Assembly: GCA_029204225.1 (NCBI GenBank)
Contig: CM055100.1
Span: forward strand, 47,967,666 to 48,031,665
Length of the DNA: 64,000 nt
Source of the DNA: Diphasiastrum complanatum
Taxonomy: Eukaryota; Streptophyta; Lycopodiopsida; Lycopodiales; Lycopodiaceae
Direction: 5' to 3'
Positions 23,502-34,264 of the stretch are shown here, in pieces. The notes below the pieces were generated by a model. That model had not been told where the DNA came from. It ran no database searches and worked only from the letters and a program-made list of their open reading frames with translations. Position 1 is the stretch's first letter; every line of letters starts with the position of its first letter. The position numbers were made by a program, and so were the translations under genes.

Positions 23502-24441
23502 TGTTGGAGGGCTCTCGAATAGATTAGGTGCGGAATATGAAACCGAGCTCCAACCTAGAGAACTTTAACAAGAACTTTACCAAACTACAACATCAGCATT
23601 GACTTAGATCAAATGGAGGAATGTCTTGGTAGGTGTCAAAGACAACCATGGGGAGCGAAACAATTAGGCGTTTGAGACAGCCATGCTTCCTTCGAGATTA
23701 GACATTCCGATTGAGTGAGCATCAATTGAGAAAGAAAATTATCAGAAAGCATTCGTAGTGGAATACACATAAGAAAATAGAGAATATGAATTGGCTTATT
23801 GTGAATACAATGATCAGATCACGATCCTGTGCCCAAGAATGGTTCACAGTAGTGGCGCACTGTGTGCAGTGATCTTACTTAGCTAGCTACAAATTAAATA
23901 ACTATCTCTATTCCTTGAATGGCTTTCACTCTCTCTGATATCTCCGATTCTAAGGAATCAGATAATGTAGATGCAATGGAGTTCGCGTAGGACTCTGATT
24001 CACTCTTCTCCACATTCATCGTCTTGTCTCATGAGTTGTCGTTATGTATATATACATGGAACAATTACAATGACTGTGTGGGCAACGAGCATGAAACAAC
24101 ATAGTTACTAAAAGTGCTAAAGTGAACTGTGATGTGGTTTGCGTACAGGGCAGTGTGGATGACGTGGACCTCGAACTCGAAGATCTTTAATTCGAACGAG
24201 GTCGAAGAAGAAGATGAACTTGTAGACCTCGAAATCGAAGAATTTGTTGTGGATCCTGCTTCTGCTCCAGTTGATTGATTGCACAAACGTTCGACTTCAG
24301 AGAGTAAGGCTACAGTGTTGTTGTAGAGACAAAGAGAGTTCATATGTACAGAGTGTACTAGTGCTTAGGAATTGAGACAAACTCGAATGTTTTGTGTTCT
24401 GATGACTCAAATTCTAATTATTCGAATTCTGGTGATGCTTG
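23502..24441 (-). repeat. LTR of family X, left copy (3' LTR on minus strand)
   Basis: About 940 bp, homologous throughout to 31499-32444 with scattered substitutions and small indels. A TATA-like stretch GTATATATAC is at about 24044-24055. The right edge is truncated within GATGCTT, directly abutting gypsy integrase sequence. Confidence 0.75.
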
Positions 24442-25648
24442 ACATCCTGGTATACACAGGACTATGGACTTGGTTAAAGAAAATTTTACTGGCCAAAGCT
24501 CAAGCCATATGTCGAGTCATATGTTGTTAAATGCAAATCCTTTCAACTAGAAAAGGCTGAACACCATAAGGCTGGTGGTTTGTTGCATCCGTTAGATATC
24601 CCTGATAAGAAATGGGAAAGCATATCTATGGATTTTGTAGTTGGACTTCCAAAGACCCAACGACAAAATAATTCTATTTGGGTTGTAGTAGATCGGTTAA
24701 CTAAGTTAGCTGCATTCATACCAGTTAAGTCAACTATAAAGGCTTCTAATTTAGCCCAGATCTTTGTTGAAAGATTATTTTGGTTGTATGGTATGCCAAG
24801 TGACATTGTTAGTGATAGAGATCCGAAGTTCACGTCACTTTTGGTCAGCAGTATTCCGTAAACTGGAAACTTCTTTGAGTTTCAGTTCTTCAGATCATCC
24901 TGAATCAGATGGCCAGACAGAAAGGACTAATCAAACTATGGAAGATATTTTGAGGACGTATGTTTCTCACAAGAAATCTCATTGGGAAGATTATCTCCCA
25001 CTAGTTGAGTTTGCATATACTAGTGGAAAACATTCTACTATAGGTTACAGTCCTTTTATGTTTATGTACGGTTTTCAATCTAGATCTCCAGTGAATGTTG
25101 AGACGAAGTCTGTTAAGATCCAGGAGGTTGCTGATTTTTTGCATGATATGCAAGAGATGTTGCAAGTGGCTATGGATAGTATCCGAAGTGCTAAGTATAG
25201 AGCTAAACACTATACCGATCTTAAGAGATCTCCAAGAGATTTTAAAGTTGATGACTGGGTATATCTTAGGATTCCAAAAGATTCTAAGACGTTATGTACA
25301 AGGAAGCATTATAAGTTGTCTACCCATTATTGTGGATCTTTCAGGATTGTACGTAGAATTGGTTCGTTGGAGTATGAACTCGATCTTCAAGGAAAATCAA
25401 CTGCACACCTAGTGTTTCATGTAAGTCGTTTGAAACTAAGTTTACATGATGGTGATATAGTTGGATCGGATGAGAACCATTTGGAAGATTTGTCTCTTAG
25501 TGTACCTTTGGAACCTGAGAAAGTGCTCAGAACCAGAGATAAACAATTGAGAAATCATTTTATCTCTGAGTGCTTAGTTCGGTGGAAGGGTCGTACTGAG
25601 GATGATGATTTGTGGGAGAGAGTTGATAGCATAAGGTTTAGTTTCTAG
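24442..25648 (+). pseudogene. Gypsy chromovirus integrase with chromodomain, 5'-truncated
   Basis: Starts inside the zinc domain with HPGIHRTMDLVKENF. The core follows: WESISMDFVVGLP, IVSDRDPKF and SDGQTERTNQ, giving the D, D and E catalytic residues. A missing-base shift occurs in the zinc region near 24490. Two bases are absent near 24832 compared with the copy at 30329, so the core is split into frames 24580-24861 and 24764-25648. The C-terminus has a GPY/F-like region and then a chromodomain (VLRTRDKQLRNHF, CLVRWKGR, DLWERVDSI). Chromodomain-bearing gypsy elements are chromoviruses. A purine tract and LTR follow. Confidence 0.88.
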
Positions 25649-25676
25649 GGATAGAAACAATTTAAGGAGGGAAGAA

Positions 25677-26180
25677 TGTTATGTCCATGACCAGTATATA
25701 GGATACAGTATACTCCTAGTCTTGGATACACGGTACTCCAGTGCAACAAGCTGTTAGTTATGCCACGTCATACTAGACGTGACCCAAAAGTAACTAATAT
25801 CCTTGTGAGGCCCAAAATACACTAAATGGAGTTTAGACAAGGTATGAGACAGTGTATGCATGGCAATTCTATGAATAGTTGGTCCATGCTTAGGACTCTA
25901 TTCTAGGTGAATCTATGTATAGGGAAGGTAGGGCTATGCATGGCTATGTGCCCAAGATGCTTTTGGCTCTATATATTGGGTCCAAACTCGCCCTACTCCT
26001 GATTATGGTAGTGGATTCATTGCCAGGCTCTCACTCTACATTCATGCTTCTTGTTCCTTGGCTTGGGGGTGAAGCTTCTAGAGTTTGATTGGATGCTTCT
26101 ACTTGGTTGGGTGGTTTCTCCATAGTGTGTTATCATTGTGTTTGTGATTTGTAAGCAGGATCTAAGGAGCTTCCCTTATA
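25677..26180 (+). repeat. LTR of gypsy family G, copy A (3' LTR)
   Basis: A PPT at 25664-25676 precedes TGTTATGTCCATGACC. The end is set at CTTCCCTTATA by comparison with copy B, where the PBS follows. A CTCTATATATTGGG motif near 25966 is a likely TATA box. The LTR ends in TA rather than CA. Confidence 0.8.
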
Positions 26181-26199
26181 CTCAACCTTGCACAACCAC

Positions 26200-26450
26200 T
26201 TCCTACAACAATCTATTGTGACAATCAAAGCACAATAGCGTTATCTCTCAATCCGAGATTTCACTCTCAAAGCAAACATATAGAAATCAGGTATCATTAC
26301 CTTAGAGAGAAAGTGCACAGCAAGGAAGTAGAACTGGTTTTCTGTAGAACAAATTACATGACAGCGGATTCTTTCACAAAGGCTCTATCAAAGGAGCAAC
26401 ATCTCAGATTTAAAGATATGTTAAATCTGAAGATCAAAGGTTTTCTCTAG
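26200..26450 (+). pseudogene. Ty1/copia RNase H tail
   Basis: One open frame reads the end of copia RNase H: CDNQSTIALSLNP, KHIEIRYHYLREKV, then NYMTADSFTKALSK, stopping at 26448-26450. It begins abruptly 20 bases after the gypsy LTR, so the upstream part was lost. The related gag start at 30149 could be from the same family. Confidence 0.85.
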
Positions 26451-26521
26451 CATTAACCCTACATGGATACACTTGAAAGTACCTAGTAACCAACAATAGC
26501 TACACATAGCTTAGTAGCCAA

Positions 26522-28590
26522 CAATAGGACATAAGCTAGGGCTCTAGGTGGGACATAAACTTGCAGGCCTCATTTAATGCCCAAGTACATTTCAAATTTG
26601 AAGATTGCTTATGAATTTCAATCAACCCACTTTTGTGTCCCCCTTCACATTCAAACTAAGACTACCTCAATTTCATTAGCTTTTCACATACCAAATAATT
26701 TATTTTTTTCAGATGGATATCATTTTTTTCAAAATTGACCTTCGGGATACATTTTGCCATGGATTTAGTCTGTTTGACCTCAGAAGCTCAAAAAAAGTGT
26801 TTATAAGTCAATTTGTTTTTATTAGTTTACAAACAAAAATGTATCCTAGAGGCCAGTTTTTGGTTGTTTTGGCCTGAAATCGTAATTTTCGGTCGTTTCA
26901 CATCATCAAAAAGCCAAAAATTGTGTTTTAGACCAATTTTTTTTTTTCAAAATCACGGTAAGGCGCAATTTTGGGGACTAAGTCAAACGGCCCAAAATCG
27001 CTTACCATGATTTTGAAAAAAAAAAAATGGTCTGAAACGCAATTTTTGGGATTTTGATGAAGTGAAACGGCCAAAAATCGCGAATTTAGGCCAAAAAAAA
27101 AAGAAAAACTGGCCTTCGAAATACATTTTCATTTCGTCATGGATTTAGTATGTTTCACCTCAGAATCTCAAAAAAGGTGTTTATAAGTCAATTTGTTTTA
27201 ATTAGTTTTAAAAAAGAAATGTATCCTAGGGGCCAGTTTTTCGTTTTTTTGGTCCGAAATCGATTTTTGGCCGTCTCACTTCATCAGAAGCCCAAAAATT
27301 GCGTTTCGGACCAAAAAAAAAAAAAAATTGAAAATCACGGTAAGGCGCGATTTTGGGCCGTCTTCTGATGAAGTGAAATGGCCAAAAATTGCGATTTCAG
27401 GACCAAAAAACGAAAAACCGGCCTTCGAGATACATTTTCATTTTGTCATGGATTTAGTCTGTTTGACCTCAGAACCTCAAATAATGTGTTTATAAGTCAA
27501 TTTGTTTTTATTAGTTTACAAATAGAAATGTATCCCGGAGGCCAGTTTTTCATTTTTTTGGCCCGAAATCGCGATTTTTGGCCGTTTCACTTTATCAGAA
27601 GGCCAAAAATTGCATTTCGGACAATTTTTTTTTTTAAATCACGCTAAGGCGGGATTTTGGGCCGTTTGACTTGGTTTTGAAATGGCTTAAAATCGCGCCT
27701 TACTGTGATTTTGAAAAGAAAGAATTTTTTTTTTTGGTCTGAAACGCAATTTTTGGCCTTCTGATGAAGTGAAACGGCCAAATATCGCGATTTCGGGCCA
27801 AAAAAATGAAAAACAGGCCCTCGGGATACATTTTCATTTCGACATGGATTTAGTCTGTTCGACCTCAGAACCTCAAAACAGGTGTTTATAAGTCAATTTG
27901 TTTTTATTAGTTTACAAACAAAAATTTATCCCGGAGGCCAGTTTTTCGTTTTTTTGGTCCGAAATCTCGATTTTTGGCCGTTTCACTTCATCAGAAGGCC
28001 AAAAATTGCGTTTCGGAACCAAAAAAATCTTTTTTTTTTTTTTTTTTTTTCGAAATCACAGTAAGGCGCAATTTTGGGCCGAAAATTGTGCCTTACCGTG
28101 ATTTTGAACCAAAAAAAAAACCGTACCTTACGTTGATTTTGAAAAAAAAAGGAAAAGAAATTGGTCCGAAATGCAATTTTTGGCCTTCTGATGAAGCAAA
28201 ATGGCCAAAAATCGCGATGTCGGGCAAAAAAAAAACGAAAAATTGGCCTCCGAGATACATTTTTGTTTGTAAACTAATAAAAACAAATTGACTTATAAAC
28301 ACTTGTTTTGAGATTCTGAGGTCAAACAGACTAAATCCATGGCGAAGTGAAAATGTATCCCGAAGGCCAGTGTTGAAAAAAATGATATCCATTTAAAATA
28401 AATAAATTATTTGGTATGTGAAAGGCTAATGAAAGTTAGGTAGTCTTAGTTTGAATGTTTGAATGTGAAGGGGGACAAAAAATGGGTTGATTAAAATTCA
28501 CGGGCAATTTTCAAATTTGAAATGTACTTGGGCATTAAATGAGGCCTGCAAGTCTATGTCCCACCTAGAGCCCTAGTTGTTGTCCTATTG
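26522..28590. mobile_element. Foldback element: long terminal inverted repeats and internal hairpin array
   Basis: The left arm (26522 to about 26870) and right arm (about 28240-28590) are inverted copies. The outer edge CAATAGGACA on the left matches TGTCCTATTG on the right. The interior repeats a unit beginning GGATTTAGTCTGTTTGACCT at about 26760, 27140, 27450 and 27845, and inverted at about 28310. Each unit also contains inverted segments (TCACGGTAAGGCGC against GCGCCTTACCGTGA; GCCAAAAATTGCG and its complement) separated by A- or T-runs, so the whole 2.07 kb can fold repeatedly. There is no transposase. Open frames are by-products of the tandem units. No clear target duplication was found, so the class (MULE-like or Foldback) is undecided. 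Confidence 0.75.
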
Positions 28591-29639
28591 GAACCAAGGC
28601 AATGAATATGCTAGTCTTGCCTTACAAAGTACCTTCAAAAGTCTATGGATGATGGGACCTATATTTAGCCCTTAACTCTTGCTCACCCTATGTGGTAACC
28701 CAAGGTAAAAGTGCCACATAGAATTGAAACACTAAACTAATTATGATTAACAAACCTGTTTAGGCAAGGAAGAGGCACTTTTTGAGTCCAAAAAGGGCCC
28801 TAATGTCCTGAAAACCAAAGGCCGACAACATGTTTTCGGGCCTTCACATTTTTCCTTTGAGATTTCTTGTGCCTTTAACATTTTTTAAGGCACCTTCTCC
28901 TTTTTTGCCTTTTTCGCAACTTTGCGAAAAAAGCGACATAGTGGCCAAGTGGCCAAAATGCCTTAGAAATCATACTTTTTGACTTCCTACAAATCCAATT
29001 GCTGGAATTATTGGCTCTAACTTCTAGGACAACTTCAAACGACTATGATTCATCTTTTCTCAGCTTCAATTGATGTTCAACAACCTCCTACCATCCAATT
29101 CCATGACAAAACAAGTAAAAATCATGAATTTTGGCCCTTTCTAGTTTTTTTCACTATGACATAATGGAATTTAATGGCAAGAACGTTTTCCTAATCCACA
29201 TTGCAATCCTTTATACAAAGTTATAACCAACCAATTGATCTGAACTTGCTGGATTTTGAATTCTACCATCAATTTTGTGTCAAACTCATGGAAAACAAGC
29301 CAAATTTGGCCACAAAAGAGCCTAGAATCCAAATACATGGGAAGATCCAACATGCAACCTGAATTTTAGCTACTTCAAAGTGAATTAACTTGCTGAAAAT
29401 TTCAGATCCATAACTAGTTTTGAGCTACACATGCTAAAACTCCAAAAAGACAACCAAAATTGATTTCCTAGCACAATTTTCCATAAACAACAATGAATTT
29501 GAGAGAGATATGGATCATGCAAATTAAAATTGGGAAGATCCACCAACTTGCAACCTTGCTCCTCTCCTTGGATGAGAATACTAGTTGATTACCACCAAGC
29601 TCCAATGAAAAGCACCACCTCTCCAAACTTGTAAGCCTT
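28591..29639 (-). other. Non-coding stretch, probably leader of a minus-strand family G element
   Basis: The PBS at 29640-29651 reads leftward on the minus strand, so the sequence below it should be the internal leader of that element. No gag or pol could be read. Two adjacent perfect hairpins occur at about 28870-28894 (GTGCCTT/AAGGCAC) and 28911-28930 (TTTTTCGCAA/TTGCGAAAAA). Confidence 0.4.
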
Positions 29640-29651
29640 GCTCTGATACCA
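29640..29651 (-). other. Primer binding site, minus strand
   Basis: The minus strand reads TGGTATCAGAGC immediately after LTR copy B, a perfect initiator tRNA-Met type PBS. This fixes the orientation of that LTR. Confidence 0.85.
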
Positions 29652-29652
29652 C

Positions 29653-30094
29653 TATAAGGGAAGCTCCTTAGATCCTAAACCCTAAACCCTAAACACAATG
29701 ATAACACACTATGGAGAAACCACTTGACCAAGTAGAAGCATCCAATCAAACTCTAGAAGCTTCACCCCCAATCCAAAGACAAGAAGCTTGAATGTAGAGT
29801 GAGAGCCTGGCAATGAATCCACTACCATAATCAGGAGTAGGGCGAGTTTGGACCCATTATATAGAGCCAAAAGCATCATGGGCACATAGCCATGCATAGC
29901 CCTAAGTTCCCTATATGCATACACTGTCTCATACCCTGTCTAACCTCCATTTAGTGTGTTCTGGGTCTCACAAGGATATTAGTTACTTTTGGGTCATGTC
30001 CAGTATGACGTGGCATAACTAACAACTTACTGGAGTACCGTGTATCCAAGACTAGGAGTATACTGTATCCTATATACTGGTCATGGACATAACA
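29653..30094 (-). repeat. LTR of gypsy family G, copy B (5' LTR on minus strand)
   Basis: On the minus strand it begins TGTTATGTCCATGACC and ends CTTCCCTTATA, then PBS. It is about 60 bp shorter than copy A, through an internal deletion in the segment after the ACACTGTCTCATACC region. Confidence 0.82.
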
Positions 30095-30148
30095 TTTCCA
30101 AACTACTATTAGTATTTGAAACTGTTTACTATACTTAGATCATCATCA

Positions 30149-30870
30149 TGGAAGAAACATCTTCAAAAATCTGCTTGATCAACAAGTTCAATGGTGATGA
30201 CTTCTACATGTGGAAGTTCAAGATGAAGATGATACTCACAAAAAAAGAACTGATTTAGTGCATATTTTTGTTGAAAGATTATTTCGGTTGTATGGTCTGC
30301 CAAGTGACATTGTTAATGATAGAAATCCTAAGTTCACAGGTCACTTTTGGTCAGCAGTATTCCATAAATTGGACTTCTTTGAGTTTAAGTTCTTCTGATC
30401 GTCCTGAATCAGATGGCCAAATAGAAAGGACTAATCAAACTATGGAAGATATTTTGAGGACGTATGTTTCTCACAGGTTATCTCATTGAAAAGATTATCT
30501 CTCACTGGTTGATTTTGCATATAATAGTAGAAAACATTCTGCTATAGGTTACACTCCTTTTATGCTTATGTATGGTTTTCAACCTAGATCTCTAGTGAAT
30601 GTTGAGACGAAGTCTATTAAGATCCAGAAGGTTGCTGATTTTTTGCATGATATGCAAGAGATGTTGCAAGTGGCTAAGGATAGTATCCGAATTGCTCATG
30701 ATAGAGCTCAACACCAGACCAATCTTAAGAGATCTCCAAGAGATTTTAAGTTGATGACTGGGTATATCTTAGGATTCCAAAAGATTCTAAGACGTTACGT
30801 ACAGGGAAGCATTATAAGCTGTCTACCTGTTATTGTGGACCTTTCAGGATTATACGTAGAATTGGTTCTT
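30149..30870 (+). pseudogene. Chimera: copia gag start joined to gypsy integrase
   Basis: The reading starts [20 protein letters not shown] and WKFKMKMIL, the N-terminus typical of copia Gag. Near 30255 it changes to gypsy integrase closely matching 24750-25380: [40 protein letters not shown] stop occurs at 30487 and there are several frame changes. At about 30882 integrase sequence passes without chromodomain into the middle of a family G LTR. Two families and two deletions are combined in 700 bases. Confidence 0.75.
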
Positions 30871-30883
30871 TAGCGTATGAACT

Positions 30884-31474
30884 CATGACCACTATATAGG
30901 ATACAATATACTTCTAGTCTTGGATACAAGGGGTACTCTAGTGAAACAAGCTGTTAGTTATGCCACGTCATACTGGACGTGACTCGAAAGTAACTAATAT
31001 CCTTGTGAGGCCCAGAACACACTAAATGGAGTTTAGACAGGGTATGAGATAGTGTATGCATGTGTAGAGTTATCAATAGCAATTCTATGAATAGTTGGTC
31101 CATGCTTAGGACTCTATTCTAGGTCAGTCTATATATAGGGAGCTTAGGGCTATGCATGGCTATGTGTCGAGGATGCTTCTGGCTCTATATATTGGGTCCA
31201 AACTCTATTCTAGGTGAGTCTATGTATAGGGAACTTAGGGCTATGCATGGCTATTTGTCCAGGATGCTTTTGGCTCTATATATTGGGTCCAAACTCGTCC
31301 TACTCCTGATTATGGTAGTGGATTCATTGCCAGGCTCTCACTCTACATTCATGCTTCTTGTTCCTTGGCTTGGGGGTGAAGCTTCTAGAGTTTGATTGGA
31401 TGCTTCTACTTGGCCATAGTGTGTTATCATTGTGTTTGTGATTTGTAAGCAGGATCTAAGGAGCTTCCCTTATA
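30884..31474 (+). repeat. LTR of gypsy family G, copy C, 5'-truncated with internal duplication
   Basis: Matches copy A from CATGACC onward and ends CTTCCCTTATA. The first nine or so bases of the LTR are missing. A segment of about 98 bp (from about 31110) is repeated in tandem up to about 31305, including the CTCTATATATTGGG box, so this LTR carries two copies of the putative promoter. Confidence 0.8.
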
Positions 31475-31483
31475 GGAACGATG

Positions 31484-31495
31484 GCTTTGATACCA
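31484..31495 (-). other. Primer binding site of family X, minus strand
   Basis: The minus strand reads TGGTATCAAAGC, one mismatch from the initiator tRNA-Met PBS, three bases past the end of the right X LTR. It gives the orientation of the 23.5-32.4 kb element. Confidence 0.75.
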
Positions 31496-31498
31496 CTC

Positions 31499-32444
31499 TG
31501 TTGGAGGGCTGTCGAATAGATTAGGTGCGGAATAGGAAACAAAGCTCCAACATAGAGAACTTTAACAGGAACTTTACTAAACTACAACATCAACATTGAC
31601 TTAGATCGAATGGAGGGATGTGTTGGTAGGTGTCAAAGACAACCATGAAGGGAGCGAAACAATTAGGCGTCTGAGATAGCCATGCTTCCTTTGAGATTAG
31701 ACATTCCGAATTGAGTGAGCGTCAATTGAGAAAGAAAATTATCAGAAAGCATTCGTAGTGGAATACACATAAGAAAATAGAGAATGTGAATTAGCTTATT
31801 GTAAATACAATGATCAGATCACGATCCTGTGCCCAAGAATGGTTTACAGTAGTGGTGCACTATGTGCAGTGATCATCCTTAGCTAGCTACAGATTAAATA
31901 ACTATCTCTATTCCTTGAATGACTTTCACTCTCTCTGATATCTCTGATTCTAAGGAGTAGATGCAATGGAGTTTGCGCAGGAACTCTGATTTACTCTTCT
32001 CCACATTCATCATCTTGTCTCGTGAGTTGTCGTTATGTATATATACATGGAACAATTACAATGATTGTGTGGGCAACGAGCGTGAAACAATGTAGTTACT
32101 AGAAGTGCTAAAGTGAACTGTGACATGGTCTGCGTCGTACAGGGCAGTGTGGATGACGTGGACCTTGAACTCGAAGATTTTGAATTCGAACGAGGTCGAA
32201 GAAGAAGAAGAAGATCTCGTAGACCTCGAACTCGAAGAGTTCGTTGTCGATCCTGCTTCTGCTCTAGTTGATTGATTGCACAAACGTTCGACTTCAGAGA
32301 GTAAGGCTGCAATATTGTTGTAGAGAGAGAGAGAGAGTTCATATTTACATAGTGTACTGGTGCTCATGAATTGAGACGAACTCGAATGATTCATGCTTTG
32401 ATGACTCAAGTTCTGGTGAGTTGGAGTGATGCTTAATTCCAACA
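31499..32444 (-). repeat. LTR of family X, right copy (5' LTR on minus strand)
   Basis: 946 bp, starting TGTTGGAATTAAGC and ending GCCCTCCAACA on the minus strand. It carries the same GTATATATAC box (about 32038) and a region rich in TCGAA/GAAGAA as the left copy. It is followed by the near duplicate GCAAT. Confidence 0.8.
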
Positions 32445-33006
32445 GCAATGGGTTCAACTTCAATATGCACGCAAATAAAGACATACTATACAAACTATGG
32501 ACAATTTACGATTGTCATCAATAACATGAGAGTAATAATAAACAACAAAAACAATGGTGAAGAAAACAAATTCTAAAAAGCGAAAGCCAAAAATGGGTGC
32601 CATAAAGTTCAATGCTGAATTTTTTTGTGAGACTTGGATGCTAGTATGCCCACCTCACTTATGGGACATCTAAAAATAAAAAATTGTAGTTGACAAAAGT
32701 TTGATTAGCCAAGCAAACCATGTGTGTAGAGTACCATCGATGTTGTACATGAAAAAAACTTGACAAATATTTCTAGCAAAATTTTGCGAATACATGTATA
32801 TGCTCAAAGACTTGCTATTTTTTTTAATGAATTGTAGATCATCCACATAGTAGATGATCTTCACATTTCATGAAGGATGATCTCCACATTTGCCTAATCA
32901 TTTCATGAAGGATGTAAGACTTCAAATTTTAAAAGATTACATGAACACAAATGAAAATTTCAATTATTGTGTGACCATTTCTTTTCCTTAGGTGAAAAGT
33001 AAGGAT

Positions 33007-33142
33007 CTTTAACGTATTATGGAATGAGCCGGGAAGATAACATTCTACCCGATAAAGAGTCATAGGCAAGGCCTGGAGGGGTTGAGACTTGATTCTTTAC
33101 TGGGCAGAATGTCATTTGTCCGGCTCATTTCATTGCGTAATG
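33007..33142. mobile_element. Small MITE-like palindrome
   Basis: GGAATGAGCCGG with ACATTCTACCCGATAAAGA on the left is mirrored by TCTTTACTGGGCAGAATGT and CCGGCTCATT on the right, around a loop near 33075. Arms are 40-60 bases with a few mismatches. No target duplication could be established. Confidence 0.55.
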
Positions 33143-33149
33143 CATAGTT

Positions 33150-33290
33150 GCTACTTTTTCACATGACCATTATGCAGTAGAATCTGCATTTGAAAGAAAT
33201 AATCAACATTTTTGTAGTTGAGCTTTTTTCACAGGACCATTACGAAGTAGAATTTGCATATGATAAACATAATCAATGTTGAAAACAATG
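33150..33290. repeat. Tandem duplication, unit about 70 bp
   Basis: The phrase TTTTTCACATGACCATTATG with GTAGAATCTGCAT is repeated about 70 bases later with several substitutions. Confidence 0.65.
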
Positions 33291-33684
33291 GGTCACCTAT
33301 TCTGCTTTTTAAGCAGTCTAAAAAATGGGCAAAAATTGCAGCAACTACACATTACATACTAGTAATGACTTTTTTTTTCTCTACCCAGCCAACACGTCTC
33401 ACATTCTAGTCCATTAACGTTACATAATCAATGACGGGCTCCCCAGCCGGCACCGTAAGTTGCCGGCTCACCATCCTCCATCCGAACTCTAGAGCAACTT
33501 ATGGGATGTGCCTATGGCCCATAGGTTTTGGAGACCTTTCATTTGAAATTGAAAAGGTCTAAGAAGATCTCTAAATTTCAAGGCTTTGTGGGTTCAATTT
33601 TTTTTGAGGAGCACCAATTTTGAAGCTTTTGTTACTTTATGAATAAAAAAACGGTTGTTAGCGGTCTCGGCAATGGGCACCTGG

Positions 33685-33750
33685 CTGCGGCTGCCTCACA
33701 TATTTTGCTATCCTCGCCTGCGGCTGCCTCACATATTTTGCTATCCTCGA
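33685..33750. repeat. 33-bp tandem duplication
   Basis: Two near-identical 33-bp copies start CTGCGGCTGCCTCACATATT. The unit is a multiple of three and repeats an AAASHILLSS-like peptide in an open frame (33639-33977) that otherwise has no known features. Confidence 0.9.
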
Positions 33751-34264
33751 CTCAGATCTCTGCGCTCGGCATGCCGAAGGCTGGGCCGAGCAAAAGGGTA
33801 AATCGGAAGATGGAAGGTGCGGCTGCATGTGACCTCTCAGCTTTCAGGCATCCATCTTCTCAACCTACCTCCTGCTGCTCAGCTATATGGATATTTAAAT
33901 GGGCATCTTCTAGTAAGGAAAAGCTGAGCGCTTTGTGCTTGTTGCACACACAGAATGCATATTTTTATTTTGGGTAATGGAGCTTGCATTAAGCTGGGGC
34001 CTCGTGCTCCATCCTCTGTACGTCTTGGTTGATGATGATGATGATGGTATGTGTATGTGTGTTGTCCCCTCCGCTCTCAACAAGATGCCAAGTTTCCTGC
34101 CCCCCCATCGCTTTCCAGATCAGAAATAATGGGCTTGACCACAAATGAGAGTCTAAGAACACGAGCATTACGAGTGCATGTTTAGCTTCCATGTCTTTTT
34201 AAGGCAAGCTCAGCACCAATATGGAAAGCAAGCCTTTTGGTGGTGGGTGAGATTGATATTGAAA

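Larger units (their letters stand above)
23502..32444 (-). mobile_element. Old LTR element (family X) with nested and rearranged interior
   Basis: Homologous blocks at 23502-24441 and 31499-32444 lie in the same orientation. The right copy begins TGTTGGAATTAAGC on the minus strand and ends CCCTCCAACA, followed three bases later by a minus-strand PBS (31484-31495). The flanks are GCGAT (23497-23501) and GCAAT (32445-32449), a 5-bp duplication with one mismatch. This supports one minus-strand element with its 5' LTR on the right. The left copy has lost about 10 bases at its start where a gypsy integrase begins. Almost nothing between appears to be original coding sequence. Confidence 0.7.

Noticed and set aside
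24065-24343. Ser-rich minus-strand frame, also at 32056-32493
   Set aside because: Lies within the X LTR pair. The Ser run is a translation of GAAGAA/TCGAA-rich LTR DNA.
26813-28392. Series of 60-105 codon frames with phrases such as FGRFTSS and YKQK
   Set aside because: They repeat because the foldback units repeat. There is no start context, domain or shared frame, and both strands give similar peptides.
33639-33977. 112-codon open frame with a duplicated AAASHILLSS
   Set aside because: No homology recognised, and the duplication is a DNA-level tandem repeat. Coding status unsupported.
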